The notes beneath the pieces are model-generated. The model saw nothing but the letters and a program-made list of their open reading frames with translations, searched no databases and was not told the origin of the DNA. From positions 114,432,666-114,496,665 of the forward strand of contig CM056576.1 in the NCBI GenBank assembly GCA_029721435.1: 64,000 nucleotides of DNA, in the 5' to 3' direction. Source of the DNA: Gymnothorax reevesii. Lineage: Eukaryota; Chordata; Actinopteri; Anguilliformes; Muraenidae. Positions 1-12,755 of the stretch are shown piece after piece; within the stretch, counting starts at the first letter, position 1; every line of letters starts with the position of its first letter. A program made the position numbers and the translations under genes.

Positions 1-3000
1 TTGGCTTGTGGTCATTGGAAATCAACTGAGGTACAGTTGAAACATGGGCTGTTGTCAGACTGGTCAAACTTCCAGATTGCTTATGGTAGTAATGGACCTG
101 ATGTTCCCTCAGACAAAGAATAAACAGAACCACCTGTTTACCAGCGTAAGAATCAAAACCCAGCATCTGTAAGGATATAGGGATGTGTTAGTGACAACGG
201 TATAGGTAACTTGAACATTTGTGTAAGTACAATCGATATTAATTCAATATTCATTTGAAAAGTGAAGTTTTAAGAAGGGCAAATTGCGGCAATGAGCACC
301 TGGGAAGGCTGAGCAGCTTAACATGTATACTAAGGAGGAATGGGAAAAAGTCCTTCAAAACTGAAACAATTTGTGTCTTCAGTCCCAAACATGATTTTTT
401 TGGGGAAAAGAGATCTTGCACAGTGGAAATAATACACCCCTGTATCAACTTTTCCGGAACATGTTGCAGGCATGAAAATTGTAATGAGTGCTTATTCTAA
501 AAAAAAAAAAAAAACACCAATGAGGAAGCGAAGGAAAAACACTGAACATATTTGCATTGTTTTTCCAATTTGCATTCTTTTTCATTGGCATTTTCTAAAT
601 TGTCCGAACTTTTTCAGAGAGGGGTTATACTTAGACTTGTAACCTCTACAATTTTTTTGGGACAGTTTTAACATCACATTATTTTCTCAACTCTTTTGAA
701 ATATTTATTTAGTAGCTTGCCCTTGGAGGTATGAGAGGGCCTCAGTAATGTCACCTTTCAATGCTTAATTAATCTGATTCTGGAAGAGTTTGCTGATGTT
801 GATTAGCAACCAATCACTGATTTGCTTATTGGCTTCGATTATTTGTTTGAATAATAAGCCAATTTATTTTCTATTGCATGATTCTTCATTGCACAATGAC
901 GTTTATAGGCATTTATTGTCCTCATTATTGATGACATATCACATTAATGTGTCTTTCAAAGATTCTTTTGCTGAGAAAATGGCACAGCTTCACAAAAATT
1001 TGTTTGTGAGTCAGTTTAGCCTGTAAGTAAAGCCTTATCCCCCCAGTGATGTGCTGTTAGAGGCGTAAAAGCCCTTCAGTAACCTCACTCTATAATATGT
1101 AATCACTCCAAACCAGTTCCCATTTACTTTTCCTGATTAGCTACCAAAAAATAATTTACTCAGTTGGGTAGAATAATAAGTAGAATGTCTAGCCTGATTG
1201 TTTTTAGCTGGCATGGCATCGCATGGTTATCAGGAATTTTTCTTTCCATATTTACGTTGATATACAATGTCCAATTGACAATTTTGAATTCATAGCACAT
1301 ACATCCGTATGTATTTGTTGATTAGGCTTATAAGTGACATGATTTTGTGCTAATGTTCAATATGATTTGTTATACTGAAGACAATGTATCCATTTTTTAT
1401 TATTTTTTAGCACAGAAATTTTATTATATATTTTAAAAAATGAAGAATCTTTAATAATATAAAATAAATTACACTGCTGAAAAAAAAATGCTAAAATAGG
1501 AAACAGAATTCAGAGAGAGTTTTGGATAGCTCAAAGTTTTGTAATGATTATTTGGGGTATTGCCATCCTAACAATACCACTAGTATTATATGTAAATTGC
1601 AAACAGTTTGTAGATGATCTGTCTGTCTTTTCATAATTAATAATGTATTGATCATTATAGGCTTATGTATTGATCTTGATCATTAAGTAAATACTATTTT
1701 TATTCTTAATCAGGCATAAATGTTAATCATTTCTTCAATAGGAACAGGCTGAGAGCAATTATGCGTTAAAAGATGATCACTAAAGACCCTCCATACTTCT
1801 GACAGCACGTCACTGTATTAACCTGGATGTTTTTCATTTTGGATTTATGTTTTGATGCTTAAACCAAAATGTGCCATCATAAAATAAATCTAATTTACGA
1901 CCCCACATTGATAAAAATTTTGGATGGTTTAAAAAAAAAAAAACTAAAAACAGAAAGCAGCAATTTCTATATTTAATTTGACTTGTATTTAACTGCAGAC
2001 AGTATGAAGTCAAAGGGCTCTATCTTATACCTGGCACAGAGTGGTACAAGCATCACGCCAGTAACTTTGTTACATTATGATGGGTGCAGTTGTCGTGGTC
2101 CCATCCAGCTCAGTTTGATTTAATAGCAAATTAACGTCCACCAAACTGAGCGCCCATGAGCGTGTTGGCATTAAAATGAGGTCTGGTCAGCCACATTGAT
2201 TGCGTGCTACCATCTTGTGGCAGCAGAAAGCGATTGACCAACAAAAACCTGGTCTAAAGTCAATAGTCAGTTATTGACTGCTAATTTAACGGTGCATTAT
2301 ATGATTGTATTATGCACCTTTGTCGGCGATTGGACAATGCGCTGTCACCCAGCTGGTTACAGACAACACAGTAACAAAGAACAACACCAAAACATGCAAT
2401 CAATTAAGAATTAAAAGAGAACGATGCGATAGATTATTACCAAGATACTGAAAAATACCTGTCATAATAGTGCGATCGATGTCCCTTATCACACAGAATG
2501 TTCTGATTTGGAGTATTTGAATCATAAGGGAACTGTTCCATTTGCGATTCAGTGTGCGAGGTTACACATGTAGGCATTGGCAAATTATTCTGAATAAGGC
2601 CACAACTCCAAAATGCTGGCGAACTGTGTCATTTGTGCAGTCTTCCAGAGGTGGCTGTTCAGGGACAGTGGCCAGGCTATGCATTAAATACATGGCATAT
2701 CATATTTAAAATGGGCAGATTTCCATTCCATCACACGGTATACAAACTGTAATAGAATTATTGTTCGAAGTGCTGAAAATGTAGTTCAGATGTTTGGATG
2801 AGTCAGGTCAGAGTCCTGCATGAGACAACCTGTAACCCGCAATTATCTGAAAAGTCAATTTTGAATCTGTCTTAATCCACTAATACAATACCTGAAACCC
2901 ATCTGTGCCACGTCTTTTATCACATACAAAACTCTGCGTTTCATTTGAAATGTCTTCATTATGACGGGCAAACAAAGCTGCTTTTAAAGCCAGCATTTTT

Positions 3001-4532
3001 ATGAAGCAGCATAGCAACGGATGACATTGTTGTCACCATCTATAATTTATCTGAATTAAGTCAAACTTGGTCTTCATTTGTCAGCTAAGCAGAAGCAAGT
3101 TGTTTTCACTCTTGTTGGATATTATTCAAGGGGTAACAATCACATAATCAAAATAACAATGTTTTTTTCCCCTCGCCGACTGTTTTTCTCACTCATTTTA
3201 ATTTATCCAGGCTGTCCTCCATCAACTCAAAACAATTTTTTTTTTTTTAGCCATGACCCCGAATTAAAACCATTTTTTAGTTTGCTTATTTTACGCACAG
3301 GTTGTAAAGTAATGTCATTTAAATTTCATGTAATTTAAATGTAATTTCAAATTCAGCCCAGGGATTCAATATGATGATTTTTATTTTTATTTTCCGCTAT
3401 TTTTCCTTCACTGAACACAGCTAAAATGTTCTGGCCTCGGCAGAGCAACCTGCTTCCATAGGCTCAGGAGGAAGATGCCGTGGCAATTAATTTCTCCGAC
3501 TTAAGTGACAACTAGCCCTCGCTTCTTTACGCTAAAGAAGTTGCACCACCAATTACAATCTGCCTATGTTTAATTAAGATATTATGTGCAACCTCTTTGA
3601 ACAATGCACCTTACATGGTGCTCAAATTACCCGCTTTCAAACTATTGAAAATGGGTTTGAACACACCGTTGTTCACTTGCACCACACGCTTCAGACCGTG
3701 CGTTCTGATTGTTAGGATAATCCCTGAGATGTCTAATGTTTTGTCTGATCAATTTTATTTTATTTGTAAATATACTGATCAGAATTTCAAAATGCACTAC
3801 CTTAATATTGTGGCCAAGACACAAATGATGTATGTTTATGATGTGTAAGTGTTATAATAAACAAAATCAGATTGATGTTTCTATGATCAAACTGGACACA
3901 GACCAAATTTTAGGTCTGATTTAGGTTTAGATTTCTTGCCTCAAGTTTAGAGTCACCCTTGCTCTTAAACAGTACTACAGTGGTGTCTTTGGTGAAAATG
4001 GGCTCAAGTGGGGGTTTAACATGCCACTTTTGCAGCTATTAGGCGACTTGTGACTGTGGATTCGAATACTCGACCCCTTTGACATCCTCTTGGTGAGCAA
4101 TTCGAGTCAATTTGAATGATCTCGATTCTTTAATTTTCACCACGGCTGGTGAACTGTGGATAGTCAGGCACAAGACAGATGCCCTTCAACTTTTGGAGAA
4201 TCATCCTAGTGATAGATTTATGACAATGCTGCCTCGTAGCAAGACATTCCAAGGGTGTGTTTCTACTCATTTTCATCAAGCTCTCACCTCTCAGTGGTGA
4301 TATTTATCACCTGACTTAGGGTGGCTTTTGCCTTGCCACCTTTTAAAGACCAGATTTCATGAACAGACCCAGAAAGAAGTAATTGCATTTTGCCCTGGGG
4401 ACAAAAAAAACTTGATTTTGGGTTATTCCGCCTGAAATGGCATTAAAATGCGCCAAAGACCTAATTTTGCATTTTGCTATCTTGTCATAACACACTTTGA
4501 TAGTAATTACAAAACATGAAATTAACATCGTT

Positions 4533-4565
<33 letters not shown>

Positions 4566-5096
4566 GCACGCACACACACACACACACACACATACTTCAG
4601 CCCCTCAGGTTTTTTTTCAATATTCCAAAATAGTTGGAACAGGGCAATTTAGTACTAGTAGTGAGGCAAAATTTTAATAATGGTGTGATTTCAAACAGTG
4701 GATGTCAGCTGGATTCTTATCATGACTTGAACCAGTACGAAAGCAGCACCCAGGAAAGGCCTAGTCCTGCAGAAGCAAAGATGGGCTGGTAAAGGCCAAT
4801 TTGGCCACAAATATATGAGAAATCATGGAAAGAAAAATAGGATGGGATTTGGATATTCAAGCCTGCACATTGTGTAACATAGTAAAAAGAAATTTGGAGG
4901 AAATTCTAAGAGAAAGGGAATGGGGCGCCAGTTGACCAATCAAAACATTGCATGTTGTATATTAATACTGTCTGCAATGAAATATAACTTAAAATAAATT
5001 TATAAATAACCGCTCTCTGTTTTATGCACATTTTATATGCCTTCCCAAGTTTTCTGAGTTTGGGCTGTAAAGTAAATTCTTTTTCCTTTTTTACAG
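1..5096. other. Non-coding region upstream of the visible TRDC exons
   Basis: No gene is recognised on either strand; open frames are short and show no family motif. The Ig-domain exon of TRDC should lie 5' of the connecting-peptide exon, but no immunoglobulin-like Cys...Trp...Cys pattern was found here, so it is probably before base 1 or was missed. Contents worth naming: a TA/CA microsatellite near 4533, a perfect 8-bp hairpin at 3522-3540, and several CAAC[TG]G Myb-like sites within the first 200 bases. Confidence 0.5.
4533..4592. repeat. (TA)n(CA)n microsatellite
   Basis: A run of TA dinucleotides passes directly into a run of CA dinucleotides interrupted by two CG steps. It is a compound dinucleotide microsatellite in non-coding DNA. 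Confidence 0.95.
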
Positions 5097-5180
5097 TTGA
5101 TCCGCCCGCACCAGAACCTACCGCAGGCAGCCCAGTGGAAGACTGCAAACAAGATAACTACACCATACCTGACAGTGGAG
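5097..5180 (+). CDS. TRDC: TRDC connecting-peptide (hinge) exon
   Basis: The exon follows a polypyrimidine tract ending in ACAG and precedes GTAATG. Entered in phase 1 it encodes a Pro-rich spacer, VDPPAPEPTAGSPVEDCKQD, followed by NYTIPDSG and leaving one G for the next exon. The single Cys is placed where TCR delta chains make the disulfide to the gamma chain. The phase matches the next exon exactly, and together they give a continuous hinge plus membrane segment. The preceding Ig exon is not seen. Assignment to delta rather than alpha rests on the transmembrane exon and on the position 5' of the J cluster. Confidence 0.8.
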
Positions 5181-5399
5181 GTAATGTCTTTTCTCATTGG
5201 GTTTCATAATGGTGAAACACCATTATGGTAAAAAGTGTGACCGATACAAACAAATCTTAGTTATTTTTCACCACTTAGTCACAAAAAATGCACAATGATA
5301 CATTTAACAAGGCTGTAACTTTTTTTCAACGATTTGAAGGCTTAATGCTTCAGTCAATTAATTCAACTTGGTTACTAATGTGTGGTCTCTGCGTTCCAG

Positions 5400-5511
5400 G
5401 TTCTCCAAAAGTGAACTTCATGTCAGTGGTAGTTAACTGCTTGAGAATACTGTTTGCCAAAACTGTGACTTTCAACATGCTGTTAACCGTAAAAGCTATA
5501 GTTTTCTAGAG
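5400..5511 (+). CDS. TRDC: TRDC transmembrane and cytoplasmic exon, with stop codon
   Basis: The exon follows a TTCCAG acceptor and reads GSPKVNFMSVVVNC followed by LRILFAKTVTFNMLLTVK, ending KAIVF and TAG at 5507-5509. The Arg and Lys buried in the hydrophobic segment are the charged residues through which TCR delta (and alpha) chains pair with CD3. The pattern Lys-Val-Asn...Leu-Arg...Leu-Phe-Ala-Lys-Thr-Val...Asn...Leu-Leu-Thr is that of vertebrate TRDC. The reading frame is complete and there is essentially no cytoplasmic tail, as usual for TCR chains. Two bases after the stop a strong GTAAGT donor at 5512 shows that the 3' UTR lies in a further exon, the arrangement known for mammalian TRDC. 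Confidence 0.93.
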
Positions 5512-8089
5512 GTAAGTTTGAAACTCTTCCCGTGTTACTGTGATTGCATGTGTCCATCATTCAATAACGCTTCCATGAATGTGTCTCATCATTCAGAGAC
5601 ATCCTCAGATGTCTGAACTAAGATGTGATTTTAAACTGCTGTTATTCCCTCATGGTTCACTCCAAGCAAATCAGGAATTCTTGTCCATACTGAGAAAAAC
5701 ATTTTAGCACTTGAAAATTGACATCACTGCCCAGAAACTTACCGAACTTTGAACCTTTTTGTGTAGGCAAATGACAAATCTGCAGTTGGAGATAAGATTG
5801 AGATAGCAGAAACCTGTTGCCTTATACTTCTATTAATTTTTGATGAAACATATGATTTTACTGAATAACAAGGACTAATCAGTGGCGTGAATGATCAATT
5901 TATTTTAAGGTGGGATTTTTTATTGCATCAGAATGTGGTGATGTATTCTGACATGAATTGTGACGATCTTTAAATTTATTTAAATACACAAGAAGCTGTT
6001 CAGATTTGCATAAATATGTATTTTAGGCTCACTTCAAGTGTCGCTATTTTAAAACTCTTTGAAAAATCCGTTGCACATTTAACAAAAATATAAATGCAAT
6101 ACTTCTTATTGTTAGAAATATGACCATGTTCTGAAAGTCACTTTATGTTCATTGAGTGTTGACAGATTGTATGACTTTTTTTACAATACATTTTAATGTC
6201 TGATTAAAACAAACTAACAAACAACCAAGAATCTCACAGCACCGTAGATGATAAAGGGTATGGGGTCCATTGTCCAAATTCCATGAATCAATATTGGGCA
6301 TGTTTGCTGGGTATGGCCCGCTGCACTGTTGCTCATCTCCATCATATGGATCGTACCATATAGTCCATGGTGACTTGGGGGATGTGTTCCCAAACCTCTT
6401 CAACAGCTGCACAAAGTAGGCAGATATCGGCCGGACGCGGGAATCGATGACAAACTCGTCGGTTGAGGACATCCCAGAGATTCTTCAAATTCTTGGGGAA
6501 AAATGTGGGGAATAACCTTGCCATTCAAGCATTCAAACGTTTTCTGCCTTAAGGAACTCTGCATACACGGCTAATGTGGGGTGTGGCATTGTCAAGCTGG
6601 AACACGGGGCTGTTTTGAGGGACAAATTTCAGGATGATAGGCAGCAGTATCTTATTGCTTTATTGCACTGCATTCAAGTTGCCATTAATGAAATGCCGGT
6701 GAATGCCATGTCCATGAGACATTCCTGCCTAAGTCTGCATTCCTCTACCGCTGTATGCCACCCTGCAGTTCACGTTGACATCAGCATAACATTCCCCTGT
6801 GCCGCCCCATACAAGCTTCCGTCCATCAGCTCTGTGAAGCTGGAAATGTGACTCATCAGTAAATGTCTGGTGACTCATCGGACGTGTCGGTTCACCAGTT
6901 GAGCTGTTTTCTTCGTTGAGCAGGAGTGAGGTCCATTCCAAGAAGAGCACCACACGCTCAGAAATGGACTTCCCAGGCACTATTTCTCGTAATTAGGGCA
7001 GACATTTGGTGATTGTGGGGTTCAGCTTTCTCACCTGTAGTGGCAGTTGCTGGTCTTAGACGTCATGATACGGCAGTCTTGGGCAGCGGTGGTCACACGT
7101 GGTTGTCGTGCATGTGGGCGATTTGCTGCCATGCCTTACTCTTCAAAACAATGTCTTAGGTGATTTGCTGTTGAAATATGTAGACTGAGAACCCTTGCGA
7201 CAGCCCTGAGAGACCTTCCTGCCTTGAGTATCCCAGTGGCAGGCTTCCTTAGGTTTGATGGCATTTTAAAAAATGGCTGAGTCGGGACTTTTGAGGTGGC
7301 CTTGTATTGACCAGAGGATAGCATGTGCCTGGGCTGACCATACCTGATTTCAATAACTCTGGATCAGGCCCCACCTGTCTGATAGGCCAATTTCAACAAA
7401 GGGTGTAAAGTTGAAGATTATATGGTGAAGATGGTTGAAATGCGTGCTGACCAGTAGGTAACAACCTTGGTCGCATAATTAAACCCTTCCGAGTCAACCA
7501 CAGAAATAATTTTTGTGGAATATTAAAAGGATTTAACTACTGAGTTTATATTTTTGTGCAGAGTGTGTTGCGTTTAAAATCAATTTGATATGCTCAACGA
7601 GATATTTTTCACATCAAATTTATGCTTTAAGACTAAATTAAGTGCCATCGAAAATAATTGCTGTGATTTTTAAATAATCTGTTATTATAATAAAAAGCCA
7701 CTACTGGTGGAATTCAGAGTAATTTTAGATTTTGTTTTGAATTGATAATTCAGATTATTGCCATCCTTCCGATGATATTCTTGCCTAATTACCTCCCTGT
7801 CATTATTATTTCTAATCAGTAAAAGCTGAATATTGGTGCTGTTTACTCGGTGGAAAAACTGCACTGAATCAGCCAAAGTTCATGGGAACAAGCAAAGAGC
7901 AATCCTGCATATAAAGGTGAATTTACATGCTGCCTGGAGACCTTACGATCAGTGCCGCCAAGGAGATGCAGAAATAAGCAGTGCCATTTATTTGCTCAAT
8001 CCTCCTGCCTGACATGAGTTTCTGGTATTATACTTATTCATTTATATATATATTTATTCATTCTTTTCATATTTTCTCTTTCTGACAGA
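5512..8089 (+). other. Inferred intron between the TRDC stop exon and its 3' UTR exon
   Basis: The interval runs from the donor at 5512 to a possible acceptor (pyrimidine tract plus GACAG) at 8089. It holds a Tc1-like transposon relic at about 6076-7566; the rest is AT-rich sequence in which nothing else was recognised. The intron end is an inference because the UTR exon cannot be confirmed without transcripts. Confidence 0.35.
6076..7566 (-). mobile_element. Tc1-like DNA transposon, inactivated copy
   Basis: Minus-strand fragments in several frames give a Tc1-type transposase in order. An N-terminal helix-turn-helix remnant lies at 7136-7324 (LRKPATGILKAGRSLRAVAR). The first part of the DDE core follows at 6729-6980 (FTDESHFQLHRADGRKLVW). 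The C-terminal end lies at 6342-6524 (LWDVLNRRV...IPQ). The frames are broken by frameshifts and stops, so the gene is dead. The ends carry imperfect inverted repeats sharing ACAAAAATATAAA (near 6083 on + and near 7545 on -), a terminus typical of Tc1-like elements in fishes. It sits in the inferred last TRDC intron. Confidence 0.85.
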
Positions 8090-8540
8090 AGTTGGAGAAC
8101 ATGATACTGAGCTTTGTGTGGCGGGACAAATGGATGGACAGCTGTTTTATCCAAGTCATGTCATAATCTGTCTTCAATGCATTGCACCGTTATTATGTAT
8201 TTATCTTTGTTGTAGCTGTATCTACATTTTTCTTGAATGTGTGCAGAACATATAGTGCTAGTTTCTTCGCACCGAGGGCTGATAGGTGCATCAAGCCTGA
8301 TGCAAGATATAGGGGCAAATGTTCTCAAAGCCCAAAAGCACAGAAGTTGAATGACTTGATTTTTTTTTTCTTTTTTTCATTTGTTCTATGACAGTGCCAA
8401 ATATAGTGTTTATTGTTGTTCAAACATAATTTGCATTATTTCTGTATATGTTGAATGGCTTGATTCTACCATTATCATTTGCTGGGCTTGTCCAGATTAT
8501 ATTGTTGGAGCATTCAATAAAGTAAAGTCCTTTTTCTCCT
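8090..8540 (+). other. TRDC: Possible TRDC 3' UTR exon with polyadenylation signal
   Basis: A pyrimidine-rich tract ending GACAG precedes about 430 bases that end near a canonical AATAAA at 8516-8521 followed by a T-rich stretch. TRDC needs such an exon because its stop exon ends in a splice donor. The distance of about 2.6 kb from the stop exon is inflated by the Tc1 insertion. No other exon candidate in 5512-9000 combines an acceptor and a poly(A) signal. A short open frame at 8182-8391 inside it shows no family motif and is not taken as a gene. Confidence 0.35.
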
Positions 8541-11500
8541 CTATTTCCAGTTGTCACTGTAATTTTAGCTCCATCTAAGTTGAACGGGTAAACTGTAAGC
8601 GTGGGCACCGCCACAGCAACATATTTATATCTGTAGCATATATTGTTTTCCTGGAAAAGGTCTCAACCGTTGCTGCAGTGGTATCGTCTCTCGTCAAGAG
8701 CCCACCACGATCGCATGCTATTTACAGTAAAGGCTCATTCAAACACCTGAACTTCAAACAGCTTCAACCGCTAGTTTCAATGTGGCTGATAAAGAAAGAT
8801 ATTTTGTGAAAGTGAAAAATATTGCCCACAAAATTTTTAATTCATAGCACTGATAATTACAATTTATTTTTTTTTACCAAACTGGAAATCATTTTTTTTT
8901 TGGTTTGTCAATACTCTGATGAACACAAAAGTGGTGCAAAAAAAAAGTAAATGAATCAAAATAGCGATTTGATTCACCTCAAACAGCAAAAACAATGAGT
9001 TTTTATTTCAGTTTTTATTTGAGCAATGAAGCGAATGTTCCTGTTTGACACTCAGTGTGACTGTTCATGAATGCCCCGCGACCAAGAATCACTGGATTCA
9101 ATGCATGGAAAGATAGTTGGATGTTTTTAACCCCAAAGACCGAGCACTTTAATCATGCATTAAAGAAAACAAGGGGCAAGGTACTCCAGGATCTAGTAGA
9201 TTTTCTTTTTTACCCACTGTAGTTAGATAGAGAGACCCATACTATATCCACCTTGAATACACATTTAGTAATTCAGGGATTTATTTTCACATAGACATGC
9301 AGGCAACATTTCTCTTTGCTTGATGTTCTACAACCTGATTGAATGATGGTATCATGTATTATTCTTGGCCGAGATGGTTCGACCAGGATTTTGTGAAAGT
9401 GTTATTTTTACTCAATACTGCAATGCTAAATTCAGGAATTGCATAACGAGCACATGCATTTCAGTTTTCAACTTAGACTTAATAGTATAGTATATGCCCA
9501 TGTTTGAAATACACAACAGAAAATTGCCCCACCATGAAATATATGTTTTCAGTTTATTATACAAACGTGCAGCATCACTTGTTGCTCAGAATCAGAACCC
9601 TGTGGCAAAACTGAACCTCCACACTTAGAGTGCATGTCGTTGATCAGAGTTATATCATCTATCCACACAGCAAATTTGGTGACCCCATGACCTTTCCTCT
9701 TTGCATCACCATCAGACCAAAATTGCCCTTACATTTCTGGCCGTAAGTTCTGAACCATGTTTGAAATTCAAAAACTTCATATCTTTAGAATCCTCAGGTC
9801 AAGCATAGTGCAACACACCCTTGGACATCATTTTTTTTCCTCTGTAGATTGACCGCCATTTTCAGTTTTTGAATCATGGCAGGCATGAATTATTGAGATG
9901 AATCATTTTCAATTGAATTCAGACATTATAATACATATAATTATGATGATTCAATTCAGCTCTTTTGCTCATGATGGCTAAAATTTTGAATTTTATCAAA
10001 AACTATTTTTGTATCACCTACATTTTTTGCCCAGTCACCACCACAATGCTAAAATCTTAGCAGGCCTTCAGTTGCTTACACGTCTGATTATATGCATCTG
10101 ACGGTCCATTTAATTTTTTCGGCTATGCCCCAGTTGACATGATTAAGCATAGCTCCCAAATGGAATTTCCTATCAAAATGAAAACTTTCAGATGTATTCA
10201 CCACCATGAACTGTCCAATTTCTTCGATTATGATCCAAATTCAGCCCTAAGAGGCAGTACAATAAACAAAAAAAAGGGAAACAGGCAATCACCAAACACC
10301 TATTTGGCCTGTTCACATACATATTTTTCATTTGTCTTCAGACATCATGCTACAAGTGATGGTGATGATTCAAATGAGCCCTTTTGCTCATATGGCTGGC
10401 ATTTAGAATTTTATGAAAAGCGGTCCTTTTGTCTTTCCTCCTACACTTTTCGGCCAATCACCATAAAATGAGGCAATACTCATGTAAGGCCCCTGACAAT
10501 TTTAGTTTTTACCATTTTTGTTGATACGTCAAACCTCATGCCCACAACAGCCCCTTAAGGTTTGATTAAACAGAACAAAATTTAATTTTTAATGCTTCCT
10601 ACATGTTTCAAACGATTGACTTGAAGTTTGGTGTGTGCGAGGGAAGACAGGTCTGGCCCAGATTCGGCATCAAGCCGGTACTGTTGGGTGACTGCAGGCA
10701 TGGCAAGTGGTGTACTAATCGGAAGTGGACCAGGTCTGGCAATGATGGCACCATTTATGTGATGGCATGCCACATGTGGGCCGATTGTGTCCGCAGCTTG
10801 CCCTGTGCTGGCTTGTGTATGGGCCAGATCTGGCAAAGCAGTGTGCGTGCATCATTTCTGCATATTTCACAACAAAGATGCCAGACAGGAAGTCAGATGT
10901 AAATGCTGAAAATATTTTTATCAAAATGGCTCATTCTTCATGAATGTTTAGAAAAATTTTAGAATCAAGTTTTAACTGGTGAATCACGTCTTCGAGCCAC
11001 AGACGGCTGCTTCTGATTTGATGATGATGCTACGCTGCAGAACTAATAAAGCACCAGACGTTGTCATATTCACATCTCAAATTCTTTGCAGATATTCAGA
11101 AATACCTTTGCTTAGTTCAGAATCATCTCCTCTGTTGTCACACGGGCCTCAGATAGCGTCTCGAACATTGCTATCAGCTCTCATTCAAATTGATTCTGAT
11201 GAGTTTATTGTCCTATTTTGCTTCATTTTCAATGTATGAGTCAGATGAGAAAGTCTGATAATTTAGATTGTAAATAAAAAAAAGAAACTTGTCTTTCATG
11301 CTGTTTCATTTTCTACATATTTTTATTTCTTAGAAGCAGAATTATGGAACTCGTCAAAAATGTATCGATGAACCTTCTTGCCGTGAGGCACCAGTGTGCC
11401 ACCCAGTGTTTATGCATGAATTATGCATGCCATTTATTATCATTGTCTGGTGACCTTTAATGCTGTTGAACTCCATTATTCATTACTGCCTCAAACTGTG

Positions 11501-12171
11501 CTCACATTTTATGATAAAAACTAATCTGTGACGAATGATATCCTGGATTTAATCCCCAAGAAGGCGACATAAACGCCCACTTATTTCTTCTGACTCAGAA
11601 TCAGTAAAGAAAGATACATTTATATACATAGCTCAACAGGTGGAAATGACAGATTATTTCATTATTTCGTAATCAGAAATACATAACATTAAAGATTTTA
11701 TGGTTCCTAACATAATCTCTAGTATACATGACACATAAGATACAGCAAATTCTGTCCACAGAATAGCCTTCTTCACTCATTTTGAATTTTTCTTTTCAGC
11801 GAGAGTTGCTAGAAGTTTCCAAAGATACATGGAAAAAAACAGACATATATTTGGCACATTTGTAAAATTAAGAAACAACGTATGTAGTCTAAATGTAATA
11901 CAAATACATTGAAATTCCACTAAATCCACTAATCGAAATGAAAAATGATTCCACAGAATGCTGCTGAGTGATTTGGACACGCAGTCATGGCTGCGCTCGG
12001 AAATCATGTCTCTGCGGCTCCCCCTTGTGGTTGCCGGTGCAGCCGTGCAAAATCAGTAGAATCAGGGTTTCCCCCTACCACGGTCCTCAAGGGCTCACAG
12101 TGGGTTTTAACCATAAAAAAGTCAAAAAAAAAAAAAATCTATCTAAAAAAGTCTAAAATTCTAGGCCCTCC
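8541..12171. other. Non-coding region with degraded repeats
   Basis: No gene or RNA gene is recognised. The sequence is AT-rich apart from a GC-richer patch at about 10600-10880, which looks like an interspersed repeat, and another at about 11960-12110. A mammal-like T-early-alpha promoter would be expected between TRDC and the first J segment, but no motif here identifies one. Confidence 0.5.
10600..10885. repeat. Probable interspersed repeat, GC-richer island
   Basis: This segment differs in base composition from its flanks and repeats short motifs in both orientations around GGCCAGATCTGGC and CTGGCCCAGATTCGGC, as degraded fish transposons with internal palindromes often do. Long frames on both strands look like a by-product of the composition. 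The family is not identified. Confidence 0.35.
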
Positions 12172-12660
12172 TTATATATATTTTGCATTCTCCCTGAATT
12201 CTGTCCTTTTCCCTGAGACATGCAAGGGGCTGACAGCAAATATGGACCACTGCACAGCCCGCATGAAAGTTTGTATTCTCTGTTTCCGAAAAGGAAGCTC
12301 GTAAACAAGCCCCACCTTATCTCTACCGTCCATGATCTGATATCTGAGTATGATGTTGATGACAGATGCCTCCCTACAGCTCTCTGCGGCCCCTGTACCA
12401 CTGTCATCTATGCCATGCAACGAGGAAAGGAGGGGGTAAAATTCACAAGCCTTAGCCAGATTCAGGTCATCCACGTTTAATAGCAGCTTGGATGTGCTTG
12501 GCTTTTGATCCATTTGATTTTGCAACCCAAGCAGATCCATCTTTGATTACAGACAACATACTGAAGCTGGCTAATGCACCTGAATTTTAGCTTCCTTTTT
12601 AGAAACAGAGAATACAACCTTTCATGCGGGCTGTGCAGTGGTCCACATTTGCTGTCGGGT
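12172..12660. repeat. Fold-back element: about 70-bp inverted repeat around a 290-bp spacer
   Basis: The segment at about 12225-12297 is nearly the reverse complement of 12587-12658; both arms contain CCACTGCACAGCCCGCATGA or its complement, with few mismatches. The spacer carries minus-strand open frames of unknown origin. It is either a foldback/MITE-type transposon or an inverted duplication of part of a larger transposon. Confidence 0.75.
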
Positions 12661-12755
12661 AGATACGACGATGTGGCTGATTTCCACCTGAACGAAGATA
12701 CTACAAGTCCTAAAAAAATGCAACAGTTGAGCATGAGACAAAGATCGAGTAGATG

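Noticed and set aside
1..126. Open frame running in from the window start as the TRDC Ig-domain exon
   Set aside because: It lacks the Ig constant-domain Cys/Trp pattern and ends in a stop with no splice donor in the right phase.
8182..8391. Short open frame with a hydrophobic start
   Set aside because: It begins with a membrane-like stretch but shows no family motif, lies in a probable UTR/intron area and is within chance length for AT-rich DNA.
10582..10924. Overlapping open frames on both strands as coding genes
   Set aside because: Frames on both strands of a GC-richer repeat with palindromic words; no protein motif recognised.
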